The position numbers and the translations under genes are program-made. 41,252 nt of DNA from Methanogenium sp. MK-MG (GTDB lineage Archaea > Halobacteriota > Methanomicrobia > Methanomicrobiales > Methanomicrobiaceae): assembly GCF_009914725.1 (NCBI RefSeq), contig NZ_JAAAWJ010000016.1:1-41252 (forward strand), in the 5' to 3' direction. Below the pieces are notes generated by a model. The model worked only from the letters and a program-made list of their open reading frames with translations. It searched no databases and was not told the origin of the DNA. Below, piece after piece: positions 8,761 through 17,577 of the stretch (positions are counted from its first letter, which is position 1; every line of letters starts with the position of its first letter).

Positions 8761-9725
8761 TCCCCATAATGGTGAGTGAATGTATAGTCCTTTTGGAATT
8801 CACAAATATCCCACCCAAGATGGTCACGGATGACAAACGGGGCATACGACGGGGCAAATGCACCAATCTCCGTTACGATGAGATCCACATAGGCAGGTGG
8901 TGTTACGTCAAATGCAGGATTTTTCACCGTGACATTTGGAGGCAGCTGCCTCTCACTTCCGGTCACCTCTTCAGGCGGACGCCATTCAATGGGTATACGT
9001 TCACCAAGAATCGTGCGTGGCGCAAATTTATAGGTCTCAGCAGCAACGATAAACGGTTTTCGGGCTTCATGTGCACAGAGTGCGATCTGTGACGTCCCGA
9101 TTTTGTTCACGACCGCCCCGTTTGCGGTGACGGCATCCGTCCCGGTTATCACCAGATCAACCTTCGGCATAAACATCCGCGCGGCAGAATCAACAATAAA
9201 GTTCACCGGAATACCTGCATCAGAGAGCATCTGTATAGTAATATATCCCTGATTGCGCGGGCGCACCTCCGTTGCATATACCTCGCGCACTTTGCCCTGT
9301 TCATGCGCACGGATGATACAGGCAATGGCCGCCTCAGAGTTACAGTGCGTCATAATGACAGCGTCGTCCGGAATCTGCCGTGCAGCGATCTCCGCAATCT
9401 TTTCCACGGCAGCCAAAGACTCACGGATAAATGCTGCAGCACGGTCATTTAGTGCATGCTGTGCCTCTTCAAGTGTGGCTGCTTTCCGCACGCCCTGCAT
9501 TACGTAGCGGACGGCATTCGGCAGAGAGACAGCAGTCGGACGTGTCCCGCAGAGAATATCTGCTGCTTTTTCCATTTCACAGGTAAATGATGCGAGCGTT
9601 TCAGAGTCAAGTGATGCCCCATGCTCCTGAAGGGCAGCGGCAGCCGTGCGGGCAATGCGCCCGGCACCACGTATCCGCATTGAGGATATATCTTCAGCAG
9701 TCTGTGTGAGAACCATCGTATTCAT
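8757..9725 (-). CDS. Ribose-1,5-bisphosphate isomerase (eIF2B-like)
   Basis: A 322-residue member of the eIF2B alpha/beta/delta-like family. Its coupling to form III RuBisCO identifies it as ribose-1,5-bisphosphate isomerase, which makes RuBP in the archaeal nucleoside/AMP degradation pathway. Residues matching the catalytic pair described for the Thermococcus enzyme are C128 (THCNSEAA) and D197 (ITGTDAV), followed by GAVVNKIGT. TEVRPRNQG (152-160) is the sugar-phosphate-binding segment typical of the isomerase branch. ATG 9725 lies about 27 nt downstream of a TATA-like sequence with no Shine-Dalgarno, which suggests a leaderless transcript. Divergent from the HAD gene. Confidence 0.88.
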   Translation of the reverse strand: MNTMVLTQTAEDISSMRIRGAGRIARTAAAALQEHGASLDSETLASFTCEMEKAADILCGTRPTAVSLPNAVRYVMQGVRKAATLEEAQHALNDRAAAFIRESLAAVEKIAEIAARQIPDDAVIMTHCNSEAAIACIIRAHEQGKVREVYATEVRPRNQGYITIQMLSDAGIPVNFIVDSAARMFMPKVDLVITGTDAVTANGAVVNKIGTSQIALCAHEARKPFIVAAETYKFAPRTILGERIPIEWRPPEEVTGSERQLPPNVTVKNPAFDVTPPAYVDLIVTEIGAFAPSYAPFVIRDHLGWDICEFQKDYTFTHHYGE

Positions 9726-9745
9726 TTACTTCAATTACACCAATC

Positions 9746-9754
9746 AGTATTAAT
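9746..9754. promoter_or_regulatory. Shared TATA-like element, R15P isomerase / HAD
   Basis: The 53 bp gap between the two divergent starts contains a single AT-rich element, agtattaat. It is about 27 nt from each start codon (9725 and 9779). A GGTGA at 9769-9773 also precedes the HAD start. Confidence 0.4.
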
Positions 9755-9778
9755 GCGACTGTTTGCTGGTGAACACAG

Positions 9779-10588
9779 ATGACAACGGCGGTTGTCTTTG
9801 ACAGTGCAGGCACTCTCCTGCGTACGTATCGTGTGCTGAAAGATGTCATCAACGACACAGTCCAGAATAATGTGGAGACCATCACGCTTACCGCCTCCTG
9901 TAAGGAACGCGCACTAATTCTGCTCTATGTTCATTCCCGTGATATTATCGATGAAGACCCTTCACGCCTGCTTTCCGGGTATCTGCAGGAGAACAACATC
10001 GATTTCGGCATATCATGTACCTGCAAGGCAGTCACTGCCGATTATATCCGTGATCTCCTCTACAACGATTCCCGTGCAACAATCGGTGATCTGCAGGGAT
10101 GTATCCGGACCGTCTGGGGTGCATGCAAAAAAGAGACCGTGGTCGCACTTAACTCAGGTGTGATGCTCAATGGAAATCTCGGTGGCATAGAATTTGTTAT
10201 AACCGCAGGAGGTCGCCCCTTTTCACGTGCACGTGAGACAATCCAGAACCTGCAGGCGATGGGTATCGGGACATACATCGCTTCCGGGGACCGGACTAAA
10301 AAACTGATGAAGATGGCAGATTATCTCGGCGTGCCGCAGGACAATACCCATGGTGTAGCCACTCCTGCCATAAAAGAACAGGTGGTTGAGGATTTGAAAC
10401 GCCAGTATGACACGGTTGTGATGGTCGGTGACGGAATTAATGATCTGCGGGCCATGAAGAAGGCAGATTTTGCAATTCTTTCACTTCAGCAGAACACAGA
10501 TAAACCGGAACCACTGCTGAAGGCTGCAGACTTCACCATTACCTCCGTGCATGAAGTGGTGGATATTGTTGACAGGCTCCAGAATTAA
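9779..10588 (+). CDS. HAD-superfamily, soluble P-type-ATPase-like protein
   Basis: A 269-residue HAD-fold protein resembling the isolated phosphorylation/nucleotide domain of P-type ATPases (COG4087-like). Motif I is VVFDSAGTLL (nucleophile D8). The second aspartate of the phosphatase DxD motif is absent, as in the P-type ATPase signature DKTGT. Motif II is IASGDR (168-173), motif III lysine lies around K199, and motif IV is VMVGDGINDLRAM (214-226). No membrane segments are present. The start has GGTGA 6 nt upstream. It is 74 nt upstream of atwA on the same strand. This suggests a link to methyl-CoM reductase activation, but the link is inferred from position only. It might be a phosphatase or a regulatory nucleotide sensor. 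Confidence 0.8.
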   Translation: MTTAVVFDSAGTLLRTYRVLKDVINDTVQNNVETITLTASCKERALILLYVHSRDIIDEDPSRLLSGYLQENNIDFGISCTCKAVTADYIRDLLYNDSRATIGDLQGCIRTVWGACKKETVVALNSGVMLNGNLGGIEFVITAGGRPFSRARETIQNLQAMGIGTYIASGDRTKKLMKMADYLGVPQDNTHGVATPAIKEQVVEDLKRQYDTVVMVGDGINDLRAMKKADFAILSLQQNTDKPEPLLKAADFTITSVHEVVDIVDRLQN

Positions 10589-10624
10589 TTACTCCTATGC
10601 GCAATATTATGATAGAATAATAAC

Positions 10625-10632
10625 GTTTAAAC
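10625..10632 (+). promoter_or_regulatory. Putative TATA box for the atwA-mmp cluster
   Basis: GTTTAAAC is centred about 35 nt before the atwA ATG (10663). It would place transcription start near 10653 with a short leader. The surrounding 74 nt gap is AT-rich. Confidence 0.4.
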
Positions 10633-10662
10633 CACCGAAAAATGATACTGTGAACGGAAATT

Positions 10663-12267
10663 ATGGTGCCTCTACTAACAGTTGAAGACCTTTCCATAGA
10701 ATTCGATGGAAATGTCGTCCTCAAAAATATCAATTTTCAATTAGCAGAGGGTGAGATACTCGGTATCATCGGGCGAAGCGGTGCCGGGAAGACGGTGCTG
10801 ATGCATCTCATCCGTGGTGTGGATACGCCGCCGACAACGGGCAGAATTATCTACCATATATCGGCCTGCAGCAAATGTGGATACGTTGACCTCAGAAGCA
10901 AAGAGGGCAGTGCATGCGCAAAGTGTGGCGGGGAGATGATCGCCGACGATGTCGATTTATGGGCAGATGAAAATGAACAGAAGAAACGCAGTGTTATGGT
11001 CAGGACTGCCATCATGTTCCAGCGGACGTTTGCCCTGTATGGTGATGACCGCGTCATTGAGAATGTTCTTCATGCACTCTCCGATATCGGATATCCGGGT
11101 GAAAAGGCAGTCAACCGCGCTGCAGATCTGCTGGATGAAGTGCGCCTGTCCCACCGGATGATGCACATTGCACGTGATCTCTCAGGCGGAGAGAAACAGC
11201 GTGTTGTGCTTGCCCGTCAGCTGGCCAAGAATCCATTTCTCCTCTGTGCTGATGAACCGACAGGAACGCTCGACCCCCGTATTGCATCCGTTGTCCATGA
11301 CATGCTGCACAGTTCTGCCATAAACAATAATATGGCAATGGTTGTTTCATCTCACTTCCCTGAAGTTATCGTTGATATCTGCAACCGTGCGATGCTGTTG
11401 GAAGAAGGAGAGATAAAGGCCATCGGTGAACCCGCCCATGTCATAGATATCTTCATGGAAAATGCCCATGAAGATAGCGAATACAAAGCGACGGAACTTG
11501 GAGAACAGGTTCTCCGGGCACGGGATATATCCAAACGATATATCTCTGTTGACAGGGGTATGATCAAGGCCGTTGACGGAGTCTCGTTTAACGTGTCTGA
11601 ACGAGAAATCTTCGGCATTATCGGAACATCCGGTGCCGGGAAGACTACCCTTTCAAAGATGATTGCAGGCATTATCGAACCGACAGGCGGCGAGATGAAC
11701 ATCCGTATCGGTGATGAATACATCGACATGACAAAGCCCGGTATTGAACAGCGTGGCCGTGCAAAAAAATACCTCGGCCTTCTCCACCAGGAATATGATC
11801 TCTACCCTCACCGGAATATTCTTGACAATCTGACCGATTCCATCGGTCTCGAATTTCCTAAGGAACTTGCCATGCGCAAGGCAATCATCACTCTGAAGAT
11901 GGCCGGATTCACAGAAGAGAAGGCAAATGGGATTCTCAACCGCCGTCCGGATCAGCTTTCCGAAGGAGAAAAACACCGTGTTGCCCTTGCCCAGGTTCTC
12001 ATCAAGGAACCAAGAATCGTCATTCTGGATGAACCAACCGGAACCATGGACCCAATCACCAAAATTGATGTCAAGCACTCGATTGTGACGGCCCGTGAAG
12101 AAACAGACGAAACATTTATTGTAGTCTCCCACGACATGGATTTTGTACGCGACATCTGTGACAGATGTATTCTCATGAGAGGCGGAAAGATCGTAAAGAT
12201 CGGACCGACCGCTGAGGTGCTCCAGGAACTCTCAGATAAAGAGCGGCAAATTATGACAAACGTCTAA
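10663..12267 (+). CDS. atwA: Methyl-CoM reductase activation component A2 (twin ABC ATPase)
   Basis: Component A2, the soluble ATPase needed for ATP-dependent reductive activation of methyl-coenzyme M reductase. The 534-residue protein has two ABC cassettes and no membrane segments. NBD1 has Walker A GRSGAGKT (37-44), signature LSGGEKQ (173-179) and Walker B with CADEPTG (195-201). NBD2 has GTSGAGKT (321-328), LSEGEKH (432-438) and LDEPTG (455-460). Between Walker A and the Q-loop of NBD1 lies a four-cysteine insert, C69-x2-C72 and C85-x2-C88, which looks like a small zinc or Fe-S knuckle. The start is ATG 10663 with no strong Shine-Dalgarno. mmp3 follows after 16 nt, and the gene heads a seven-gene marker cluster. 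Confidence 0.95.
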   Translation: MVPLLTVEDLSIEFDGNVVLKNINFQLAEGEILGIIGRSGAGKTVLMHLIRGVDTPPTTGRIIYHISACSKCGYVDLRSKEGSACAKCGGEMIADDVDLWADENEQKKRSVMVRTAIMFQRTFALYGDDRVIENVLHALSDIGYPGEKAVNRAADLLDEVRLSHRMMHIARDLSGGEKQRVVLARQLAKNPFLLCADEPTGTLDPRIASVVHDMLHSSAINNNMAMVVSSHFPEVIVDICNRAMLLEEGEIKAIGEPAHVIDIFMENAHEDSEYKATELGEQVLRARDISKRYISVDRGMIKAVDGVSFNVSEREIFGIIGTSGAGKTTLSKMIAGIIEPTGGEMNIRIGDEYIDMTKPGIEQRGRAKKYLGLLHQEYDLYPHRNILDNLTDSIGLEFPKELAMRKAIITLKMAGFTEEKANGILNRRPDQLSEGEKHRVALAQVLIKEPRIVILDEPTGTMDPITKIDVKHSIVTAREETDETFIVVSHDMDFVRDICDRCILMRGGKIVKIGPTAEVLQELSDKERQIMTNV

Positions 12268-12283
12268 GTGGAGTAGTATACAA

Positions 12284-13840
12284 ATGACAAAGATCCGCCT
12301 CGATGGCGAGAGGCTGGAGGTACCGGAAGGAGTAATGCTCGGGGATATTATTCCCGGACACCCCCCGGAATGCAGTGTTGCAGTGATCCGCCCGGCGGAC
12401 ACCACATCTGCAGCCACACGCAATATTCGTGTTACAACAACCGCAGGAGAGGTAGTCATCGAACTGACCGGTGTGCTGCCTTCTGTTTTACAGGATAAAA
12501 TCTCCGCGGGTGCCCCTGATGCCGGTACACATCCAGAGATACTGATCTTAAAATGGGCTGACCGACAGGCAGCAGCATTTGGCCCGTTTCCCACAGATAT
12601 CGTTCCGGAACGATCCCCCCATCACTATGCCCGCGGTGATGTGATCCTCGGTTGCGGCGGATATGACCCGGAACAGTCATTCCTGCTCTTCTCAAAGGCA
12701 CCCCACATCGCCGACCACGGCGCAGCAACAGGGGGGGCCATTATTGGCAGAGTTGTTTCGGGCATGTCGGTTCTGGAGGACTGGAAACCAACAGATGCAA
12801 TCACGTTTATGGAACGAATAGTCCAGAGTGCGGACGCATCAAATGCCTTTGCCACCACCAGGCGGGATCTCCTGCTTGAAGAGGGCATGAACATCATCAC
12901 CTATGTCCGGGCACGTGCTGCAGGATACCGGGAAGGAGAAGTAGACACCACATGGGCACAGAGTGTCGAACACCTGCTCCTGACCTACAGAACCGGACGA
13001 TACCACGTTTCACTGGACGCAAGCACCCACATACGCGATGATCGCATGCGTGAGAGTGAGGTCTTCTACGAGGGTGAACCACACTCCCGGTTTGAAGGCA
13101 CGGTAACCATCCGGGTCAGTGGAAGAAACCGGGGTTCAGCATATATCTATACCGATGATATCGCCGGGAGCCCAAACCATACTGCAGTAGGCAGTGTGGA
13201 ACATGGCATCGAACTTGCGCACATTGCAGGCGCCGGTGAAACATTTCTCTTTAATGTGGAACCGGCACAGTTTGATATCCGTGGCATGGCACTCTCTGAT
13301 GCGAAAGCCTTTGCAGAAAACCGGGGTATCACCCTGAATTCCGATGATGACACAGGAGATCGGGTGATCATTTTACAGACACCGGAGACCACTCTGGAAA
13401 TTTTAGCGGAAAAGAAGGTATCTGTCACGACAATTCCGATCTCTCAGGTCATCTATGTTGAACTCTTTGATGCCGAAGCACCACTGAGCACATATATATT
13501 CCGTTCAGTAACCGGTCTCAGGTGGCATGAAATCGGTGAGATGCCGCTTCTCATCCATTTTGATGACGTTTCATTATTCCAGCCGGGAATGAAAAAAGGC
13601 ACTAATATCAACAAAGAAAATACACCGGAAGGAAGTGTGCCTGCGAATATGATTGCCATCACCAATGACTCCCGGAAGAGTGCGGGCCTCATCGGATGCA
13701 GAACCACTGAAAATACTGAATTCGGCCCAACGTCAGAGCCCTTTGAAGGCACAAATATCATCGGGCGTGTCTGTGAACCGGAGAAACTGTCGACCCTGAA
13801 AGAAGGAAGTATTGTCTATATCAGGGAGGTGACCCGATGA
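12284..13840 (+). CDS. mmp3: Methanogenesis marker protein 3
   Basis: A 518-residue protein matching methanogenesis marker 3 (UPF0288/TIGR03268 type), a family restricted to organisms with methyl-CoM reductase. The N-terminus (MTKIRLDGERLEVPEG) looks like a small ubiquitin-like beta-grasp segment. It is followed by a long mixed alpha/beta region and a C-terminal part ending in a segment like STLKEGSIVYIREVTR. Members are reported to take part in the MCR activation machinery with component A2. No catalytic motif is evident to me. GGAG (12271-12274) about 9 nt before the ATG can serve as the ribosome site. It overlaps mmp6 by 4 nt (ATGA). Confidence 0.9.
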   Translation: MTKIRLDGERLEVPEGVMLGDIIPGHPPECSVAVIRPADTTSAATRNIRVTTTAGEVVIELTGVLPSVLQDKISAGAPDAGTHPEILILKWADRQAAAFGPFPTDIVPERSPHHYARGDVILGCGGYDPEQSFLLFSKAPHIADHGAATGGAIIGRVVSGMSVLEDWKPTDAITFMERIVQSADASNAFATTRRDLLLEEGMNIITYVRARAAGYREGEVDTTWAQSVEHLLLTYRTGRYHVSLDASTHIRDDRMRESEVFYEGEPHSRFEGTVTIRVSGRNRGSAYIYTDDIAGSPNHTAVGSVEHGIELAHIAGAGETFLFNVEPAQFDIRGMALSDAKAFAENRGITLNSDDDTGDRVIILQTPETTLEILAEKKVSVTTIPISQVIYVELFDAEAPLSTYIFRSVTGLRWHEIGEMPLLIHFDDVSLFQPGMKKGTNINKENTPEGSVPANMIAITNDSRKSAGLIGCRTTENTEFGPTSEPFEGTNIIGRVCEPEKLSTLKEGSIVYIREVTR

Positions 13841-14304
13841 AAGAGAGTGAGTATATTCCTACGTACGTGGGTACGATAACCAAATATGTCTTCATTGATT
13901 CACCAGACACCACGCCGCAGACACTGTTGATACGGGCGTATGAGATATCAGATGGACTGATGATCAAAGAGACCTGTTTCGGACTACAGGTAACAGGTGT
14001 TCCGGAAAAAGTTAAAAAACTCATCACAGAGCTGCGCACGGTTGACCCGGCCCATATTTTTGTCAAAGACCGTGGGTTTCTTCCCGGAGACCCACGCCGG
14101 TGCCGGGCAAACCTGGGTGGTGCACGACCCGGGTATTATGGCCATGAATTTGAGAGCGGACTCTTCCGCTACATCTCACACGGCCTTGAAGAACTGGAAA
14201 AGAATACAGCACCAACAGTCACGCGGTTGGGGAAGAAGAGACTGGATGAAGGGAAATTACCCCCGAACAGATTACTTGAGATCATCAGAAACGAGGAGGC
14301 ATAA
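13837..14304 (+). CDS. mmp6: Methanogenesis marker protein 6
   Basis: A 155-residue protein of the methanogenesis marker 6 family (TIGR03272 type). Recognisable features are the N-terminal YVGTITKYVFIDSPDTTPQ and the central FVKDRGFLPGDPRRCRANLG followed by ARPGYYGHE. The biochemical function is unknown. Its placement between mmp3 and mmp5, with a 4 nt overlap upstream and a 4 nt gap downstream, makes co-translation and a role around methyl-CoM reductase likely. No signal peptide or membrane segment. A single Cys occurs in the RRC motif and another in KETCFG. Confidence 0.9.
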   Translation: MKESEYIPTYVGTITKYVFIDSPDTTPQTLLIRAYEISDGLMIKETCFGLQVTGVPEKVKKLITELRTVDPAHIFVKDRGFLPGDPRRCRANLGGARPGYYGHEFESGLFRYISHGLEELEKNTAPTVTRLGKKRLDEGKLPPNRLLEIIRNEEA

Positions 14305-14308
14305 CAGA

Positions 14309-14764
14309 ATGGCAAAAGTGTTTATTTTTCCTGCAACAAGCCTTATTCTCTCAGATATGGTTGAGAGATGGGGCCATGAGGCACTGGGGGCAGCAACCGG
14401 TATCCGGGAACGGATTCAGACTGCAAGCCTTGACTCACCGCCTCTCCAGATGACACCGGAGGACCCGAAGAAGGGTCTGAAATATGCCGCTGTTGAGGTA
14501 CCCTGCGGGGTCAGGGGACGGATGGCCCTATACGGGCCGCTGATTGAAGAAGCCGATGCGGCGATTATCATCAATGATGCAGATCTCTCCTTCGGGTGCA
14601 TGGGATGCGCCCGCACGAATGAACTGGTAATGTTCATGATACGTCAGCGGAAAGGACTGCCTGTACTCGACATTAAATACCCGGAAACGGATGATGAAGG
14701 GTTCGCATTTGTAAGCCAGATAAAAGAATTCCTGGCAGGACTTGGAGGTGAGAGCGATGACTGA
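14309..14764 (+). CDS. mmp5: Methanogenesis marker protein 5
   Basis: A 151-residue protein of the methanogenesis marker 5 family (TIGR03271 type). It begins [20 protein letters not shown] and contains [15 protein letters not shown], a CxxC that could bind metal or an Fe-S species, near residues 96-99. The frame is open further upstream, overlapping mmp6, but ATG 14309 has GAGGAGG 10 nt upstream and matches the family start. The 3' end overlaps the mmp15 start by 8 nt. Members belong to the conserved set linked to MCR maturation and activation. No enzymatic activity is known to me. Confidence 0.9.
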   Translation: MAKVFIFPATSLILSDMVERWGHEALGAATGIRERIQTASLDSPPLQMTPEDPKKGLKYAAVEVPCGVRGRMALYGPLIEEADAAIIINDADLSFGCMGCARTNELVMFMIRQRKGLPVLDIKYPETDDEGFAFVSQIKEFLAGLGGESDD

Positions 14765-15998
14765 TCAGCCGGTTCGCATTGCACAGCTCTCCTGCGGGCC
14801 CGAGCACAGTGGTGTACAAAAGGAAATTTATGATGCGGCTGCAGCAGTCAATGCCGAGATGTTCTTTCCGGATGTGACGCTCACCGATATCCGCCGTTCC
14901 TATGATGCATTCGGGCTTGAAGCACGTTCAGGTGACCTTAAACTCGCCATAGGCCGTGCGATGGCCCTGGTTGAAGGGAAAGTTGAGGCAGATGCAGTAT
15001 TTATTGCCACCTGTTTCCGCTGTGCGGAGGCGGCCATTGTCCGCAATGAACTGCGTCACTATATCCATGAACACTCTGACCTCCCGGTTGTGAGTTATTC
15101 CTTTACCGAACGCACCACCTCAGGGACACTCCTCACACGGATGGAGGCCCTCACCACCATCGCACGGAGAAGGGCGCTTCTCGCACGTGAGGAACAGAAA
15201 GGAACGACAATGGGGGTTGATTCCGGGTCTGCGACAACGAAAGCTGTCATCATGCGGGACAATGAGATCATCGGCACCGGCTGGTTGCCCACCACTGAAG
15301 TTCTGAACAGTGCCAATGGTGCCATTGAAGCCGCCCTGAAGGAAGCAGGTCTCGAAATGGCTGACATTGAGGCGTTTGGCACCACTGGATACGGTAGGTA
15401 CCTGGTAGGGGAAAAACTGGGAGCCGATCTGATTCAGGAAGAGCTGACCGTCAATTCAAAAGGTGCTGTATACCTGGCTGACCGGCAGCATGGGGAGGCA
15501 ACGGTGATTGACATCGGTGGAATGGACAACAAGGCAATTTCAGTCCAGGATGGCATCCCCGGCACGTTTACCATGGGCGGCATCTGTGCCGGTGCGTCGG
15601 GACGGTTCCTTGAGATGACTGCCAAAAGAATCGGTGTAGACATCACCGAACTCGGCCCGATCGCGATGAAAGGGATCTCAAAGACAGTGCCCATGAACAG
15701 TTACTGTATCGTCTTTGGTACCCAGAGTCTCGTCAATGCACTGGCAGAAGGGAGCTCAAGAGAAGACGTGGCCGCAGCGGCGTGCCGGAGTGTGGCAGAA
15801 CAGGTATTTGAGCAGCAGCTTCAGGAAGTCGACATTAAAGAACCGGTGATCATGGTCGGAGGTACGTCACTCATTGAGGGACTGGTTCATGAGATGGGAG
15901 ACCTGCTCCAGACCGAAATTCTTGTGCCGCACCATTCACAGTATATCGGAGCTGTCGGGTCAGCCCTCCTTGCATCCGGGTTTATTGAGGAGAAGTGA
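14757..15998 (+). CDS. mmp15: Methanogenesis marker protein 15, BadF/HgdC-like activase
   Basis: A 413-residue member of the methanogenesis marker 15 family (TIGR03286 type), built as an extra N-terminal domain (1-150, with C86-x2-C89) followed by a BadF/BadG/HgdC-type ASKHA ATPase. The phosphate loop is [10 protein letters not shown] (153-162). The two cysteines that hold the dimer-bridging [4Fe-4S] cluster in activases are at C277 ([11 protein letters not shown]) and C317 ([10 protein letters not shown]). A second phosphate motif, [10 protein letters not shown], is at 366-375. ATP-driven low-potential electron transfer is the family activity, which suits reductive activation of Ni(II) to Ni(I) in MCR. 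The start is ATG 14757, not the in-frame TTG at 14742, because the full Shine-Dalgarno GGAGGTGA (14743-14750) precedes it by 6 nt. Confidence 0.92.
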   Translation: MTDQPVRIAQLSCGPEHSGVQKEIYDAAAAVNAEMFFPDVTLTDIRRSYDAFGLEARSGDLKLAIGRAMALVEGKVEADAVFIATCFRCAEAAIVRNELRHYIHEHSDLPVVSYSFTERTTSGTLLTRMEALTTIARRRALLAREEQKGTTMGVDSGSATTKAVIMRDNEIIGTGWLPTTEVLNSANGAIEAALKEAGLEMADIEAFGTTGYGRYLVGEKLGADLIQEELTVNSKGAVYLADRQHGEATVIDIGGMDNKAISVQDGIPGTFTMGGICAGASGRFLEMTAKRIGVDITELGPIAMKGISKTVPMNSYCIVFGTQSLVNALAEGSSREDVAAAACRSVAEQVFEQQLQEVDIKEPVIMVGGTSLIEGLVHEMGDLLQTEILVPHHSQYIGAVGSALLASGFIEEK

Positions 15999-16003
15999 CT
16001 GCC

Positions 16004-16588
16004 ATGAAAGGCCTTGAGTATTTTGAGGTGGAATGTATCGAACCGGTGGGTGCAGAGACATACGCCCAGATTGCAGATGATATTCTCACGGATCTCAACC
16101 TGAATCAGTCCATCGGAAGGCTTCACATCTACATTGACCCAAAAATCCCGCTCTTTCTTGCAGTCGGGGTCATAAAGCAGATGCCGGGCCTGGTGCACAT
16201 CCGTGATTTTGCAAGTGCCCTTGGAACAGATGAAGGAGTGTTGCTGGACATCGGTACTGAGACTTATCTTTCACCTATGCTTTCCATTCTCTGGGATACA
16301 TACGGCCGGGATCTCATCACCCAGCCGGACCGGTTTACGGTAAAGATTCTGGTGCCCGGTCTGGACCCGCGGGAGATTGAGGATATGATGGTGGTTGACC
16401 CAGGTGAAGGGATGTTCCATGATATCATCTATGCAATGCAGTGGATTGCTCCGGAGGGGTTCAAAGTCCGGCGTCAGACGATAGGTGAAGGATTTTTCAG
16501 TTATGTGGCGAGTGAAAACACCCTTGATGAAACAGAAATTGACAAACTTCTGAAAGAAAAATTTGCCTGTGTCGGGGTGACCGTATGA
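16004..16588 (+). CDS. mmp17: Methanogenesis marker protein 17
   Basis: A 194-residue protein of the methanogenesis marker 17 family (TIGR03291 type). It starts with MKGLEYFEVECIEPVGAETY and carries LLDIGTETYLSPMLSILWD and a GMFHDIIYAMQWIAPEGF segment. No cofactor motif is evident, and cysteines are few (one near the N-terminus and one near the C-terminus). An in-frame GTG at 15995 overlaps the mmp15 stop, but ATG 16004 has GAGGAG 11 nt upstream and is preferred. The gene overlaps mmp7 by 4 nt. Reported as part of the MCR activation assembly in methanogens. The exact role is not established by the sequence. Confidence 0.88.
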   Translation: MKGLEYFEVECIEPVGAETYAQIADDILTDLNLNQSIGRLHIYIDPKIPLFLAVGVIKQMPGLVHIRDFASALGTDEGVLLDIGTETYLSPMLSILWDTYGRDLITQPDRFTVKILVPGLDPREIEDMMVVDPGEGMFHDIIYAMQWIAPEGFKVRRQTIGEGFFSYVASENTLDETEIDKLLKEKFACVGVTV

Positions 16589-17529
16589 CTGTCCTGGTTC
16601 CCATTACCTACAAAGGAGGGGTATACCGCCATGATATCATCATTGACCTGATTGATGATCTTGGGGGATATATTGTGCAGAAACATATGATTGCCCAGGA
16701 AGTGGTGCTTCAGTCCCTGGTACCAAAGGCTGACATTGAACTGATACGGAAAATAAGCCGTCCTCTTGCAGGTGTTGTATATGAAGCCCCGCTCGTTGGT
16801 ACCGAGATTGCCGTCGTCAGCCCCAGTCTTGAGATCCACCACCTGCCCCATACCTCATGTGATGTGGCAGAGTATCTCAGAAGCGCCGGGGCGAAGACCA
16901 ATATGATCGGGCTTGCACGTGGATTTGGCAAACGCATTGCCAACCTCAATATCGAAGAACGGGACATCATCAATGAACATGACTGTGCTGTGTTTATGCT
17001 TGGCAACTTTGAATCCTGCATTGAGTATAAAATGCCCGCTCTGCGCAGAGGGATTACTGTGCCCATCATTCTCACCGGCCGGCCTTCAACAGAAGCCCTG
17101 CAGCGTATCATTGACCCCCCTGTTGATGGATATGTCGGAGGAATCGGGAGAATCGGCCACCGGATGAAACGGCAGGAGGGCGAAATAGACCATCTTGACA
17201 CACTGGTTGAGGAGGTATCAACAGTCCTTTCCCGGAAACGTGAAGAAGTGGCAAAAGATCCAATTTCTGTAAATCCTGCACGCCTGATGGCAGTTCTTGA
17301 TGATGCAATGGAAATAACCGAACGTTCAACCCATCCTACGCCAATAGTCGTTCAGATAAGTGCACTTCGTGTCAAACTGCCGTATGATACCTATGCAGAC
17401 GCAATTGCAGCAATTGAGATTGAAAACGGGGTCAAAATTGGTGATATTACACAGATTCTCCCTTCCCGGATGCGGGATTATATCCTGATTCGCATCAGAC
17501 CGTTTTCAGAGACGAAGATCATAGTCTAA
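16585..17529 (+). CDS. mmp7: Methanogenesis marker protein 7
   Basis: A 314-residue protein of the methanogenesis marker 7 family (TIGR03274 type), last of the atwA cluster. Family-like stretches include VPITYKGGVYRHD, HHLPHTSCDVAEYLR, FMLGNFESCIEYK and a C-terminal SRMRDYILIRIRPFSETKI. Two conserved-looking cysteines lie in the central domain (TSCDV and ESCIEY), and a third in EHDCAVF, all candidates for cluster or thiol chemistry. It begins within the mmp17 stop (ATGA overlap). The next gene follows after 48 nt with its own likely promoter, so mmp7 probably closes the unit. Confidence 0.9.
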   Translation: MTVLVPITYKGGVYRHDIIIDLIDDLGGYIVQKHMIAQEVVLQSLVPKADIELIRKISRPLAGVVYEAPLVGTEIAVVSPSLEIHHLPHTSCDVAEYLRSAGAKTNMIGLARGFGKRIANLNIEERDIINEHDCAVFMLGNFESCIEYKMPALRRGITVPIILTGRPSTEALQRIIDPPVDGYVGGIGRIGHRMKRQEGEIDHLDTLVEEVSTVLSRKREEVAKDPISVNPARLMAVLDDAMEITERSTHPTPIVVQISALRVKLPYDTYADAIAAIEIENGVKIGDITQILPSRMRDYILIRIRPFSETKIIV

Positions 17530-17535
17530 ATACGA

Positions 17536-17545
17536 AATTATATCA
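17536..17545 (+). promoter_or_regulatory. Putative TATA box for the CMD-family gene
   Basis: The sequence aattatatca lies about 38 nt before ATG 17578, giving a predicted start near 17565. A T-run just after it (17548-17552) could also terminate mmp7 transcripts. Confidence 0.35.
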
Positions 17546-17577
17546 CTTTTTTATGACAAACGTCTGTTGATACATTA

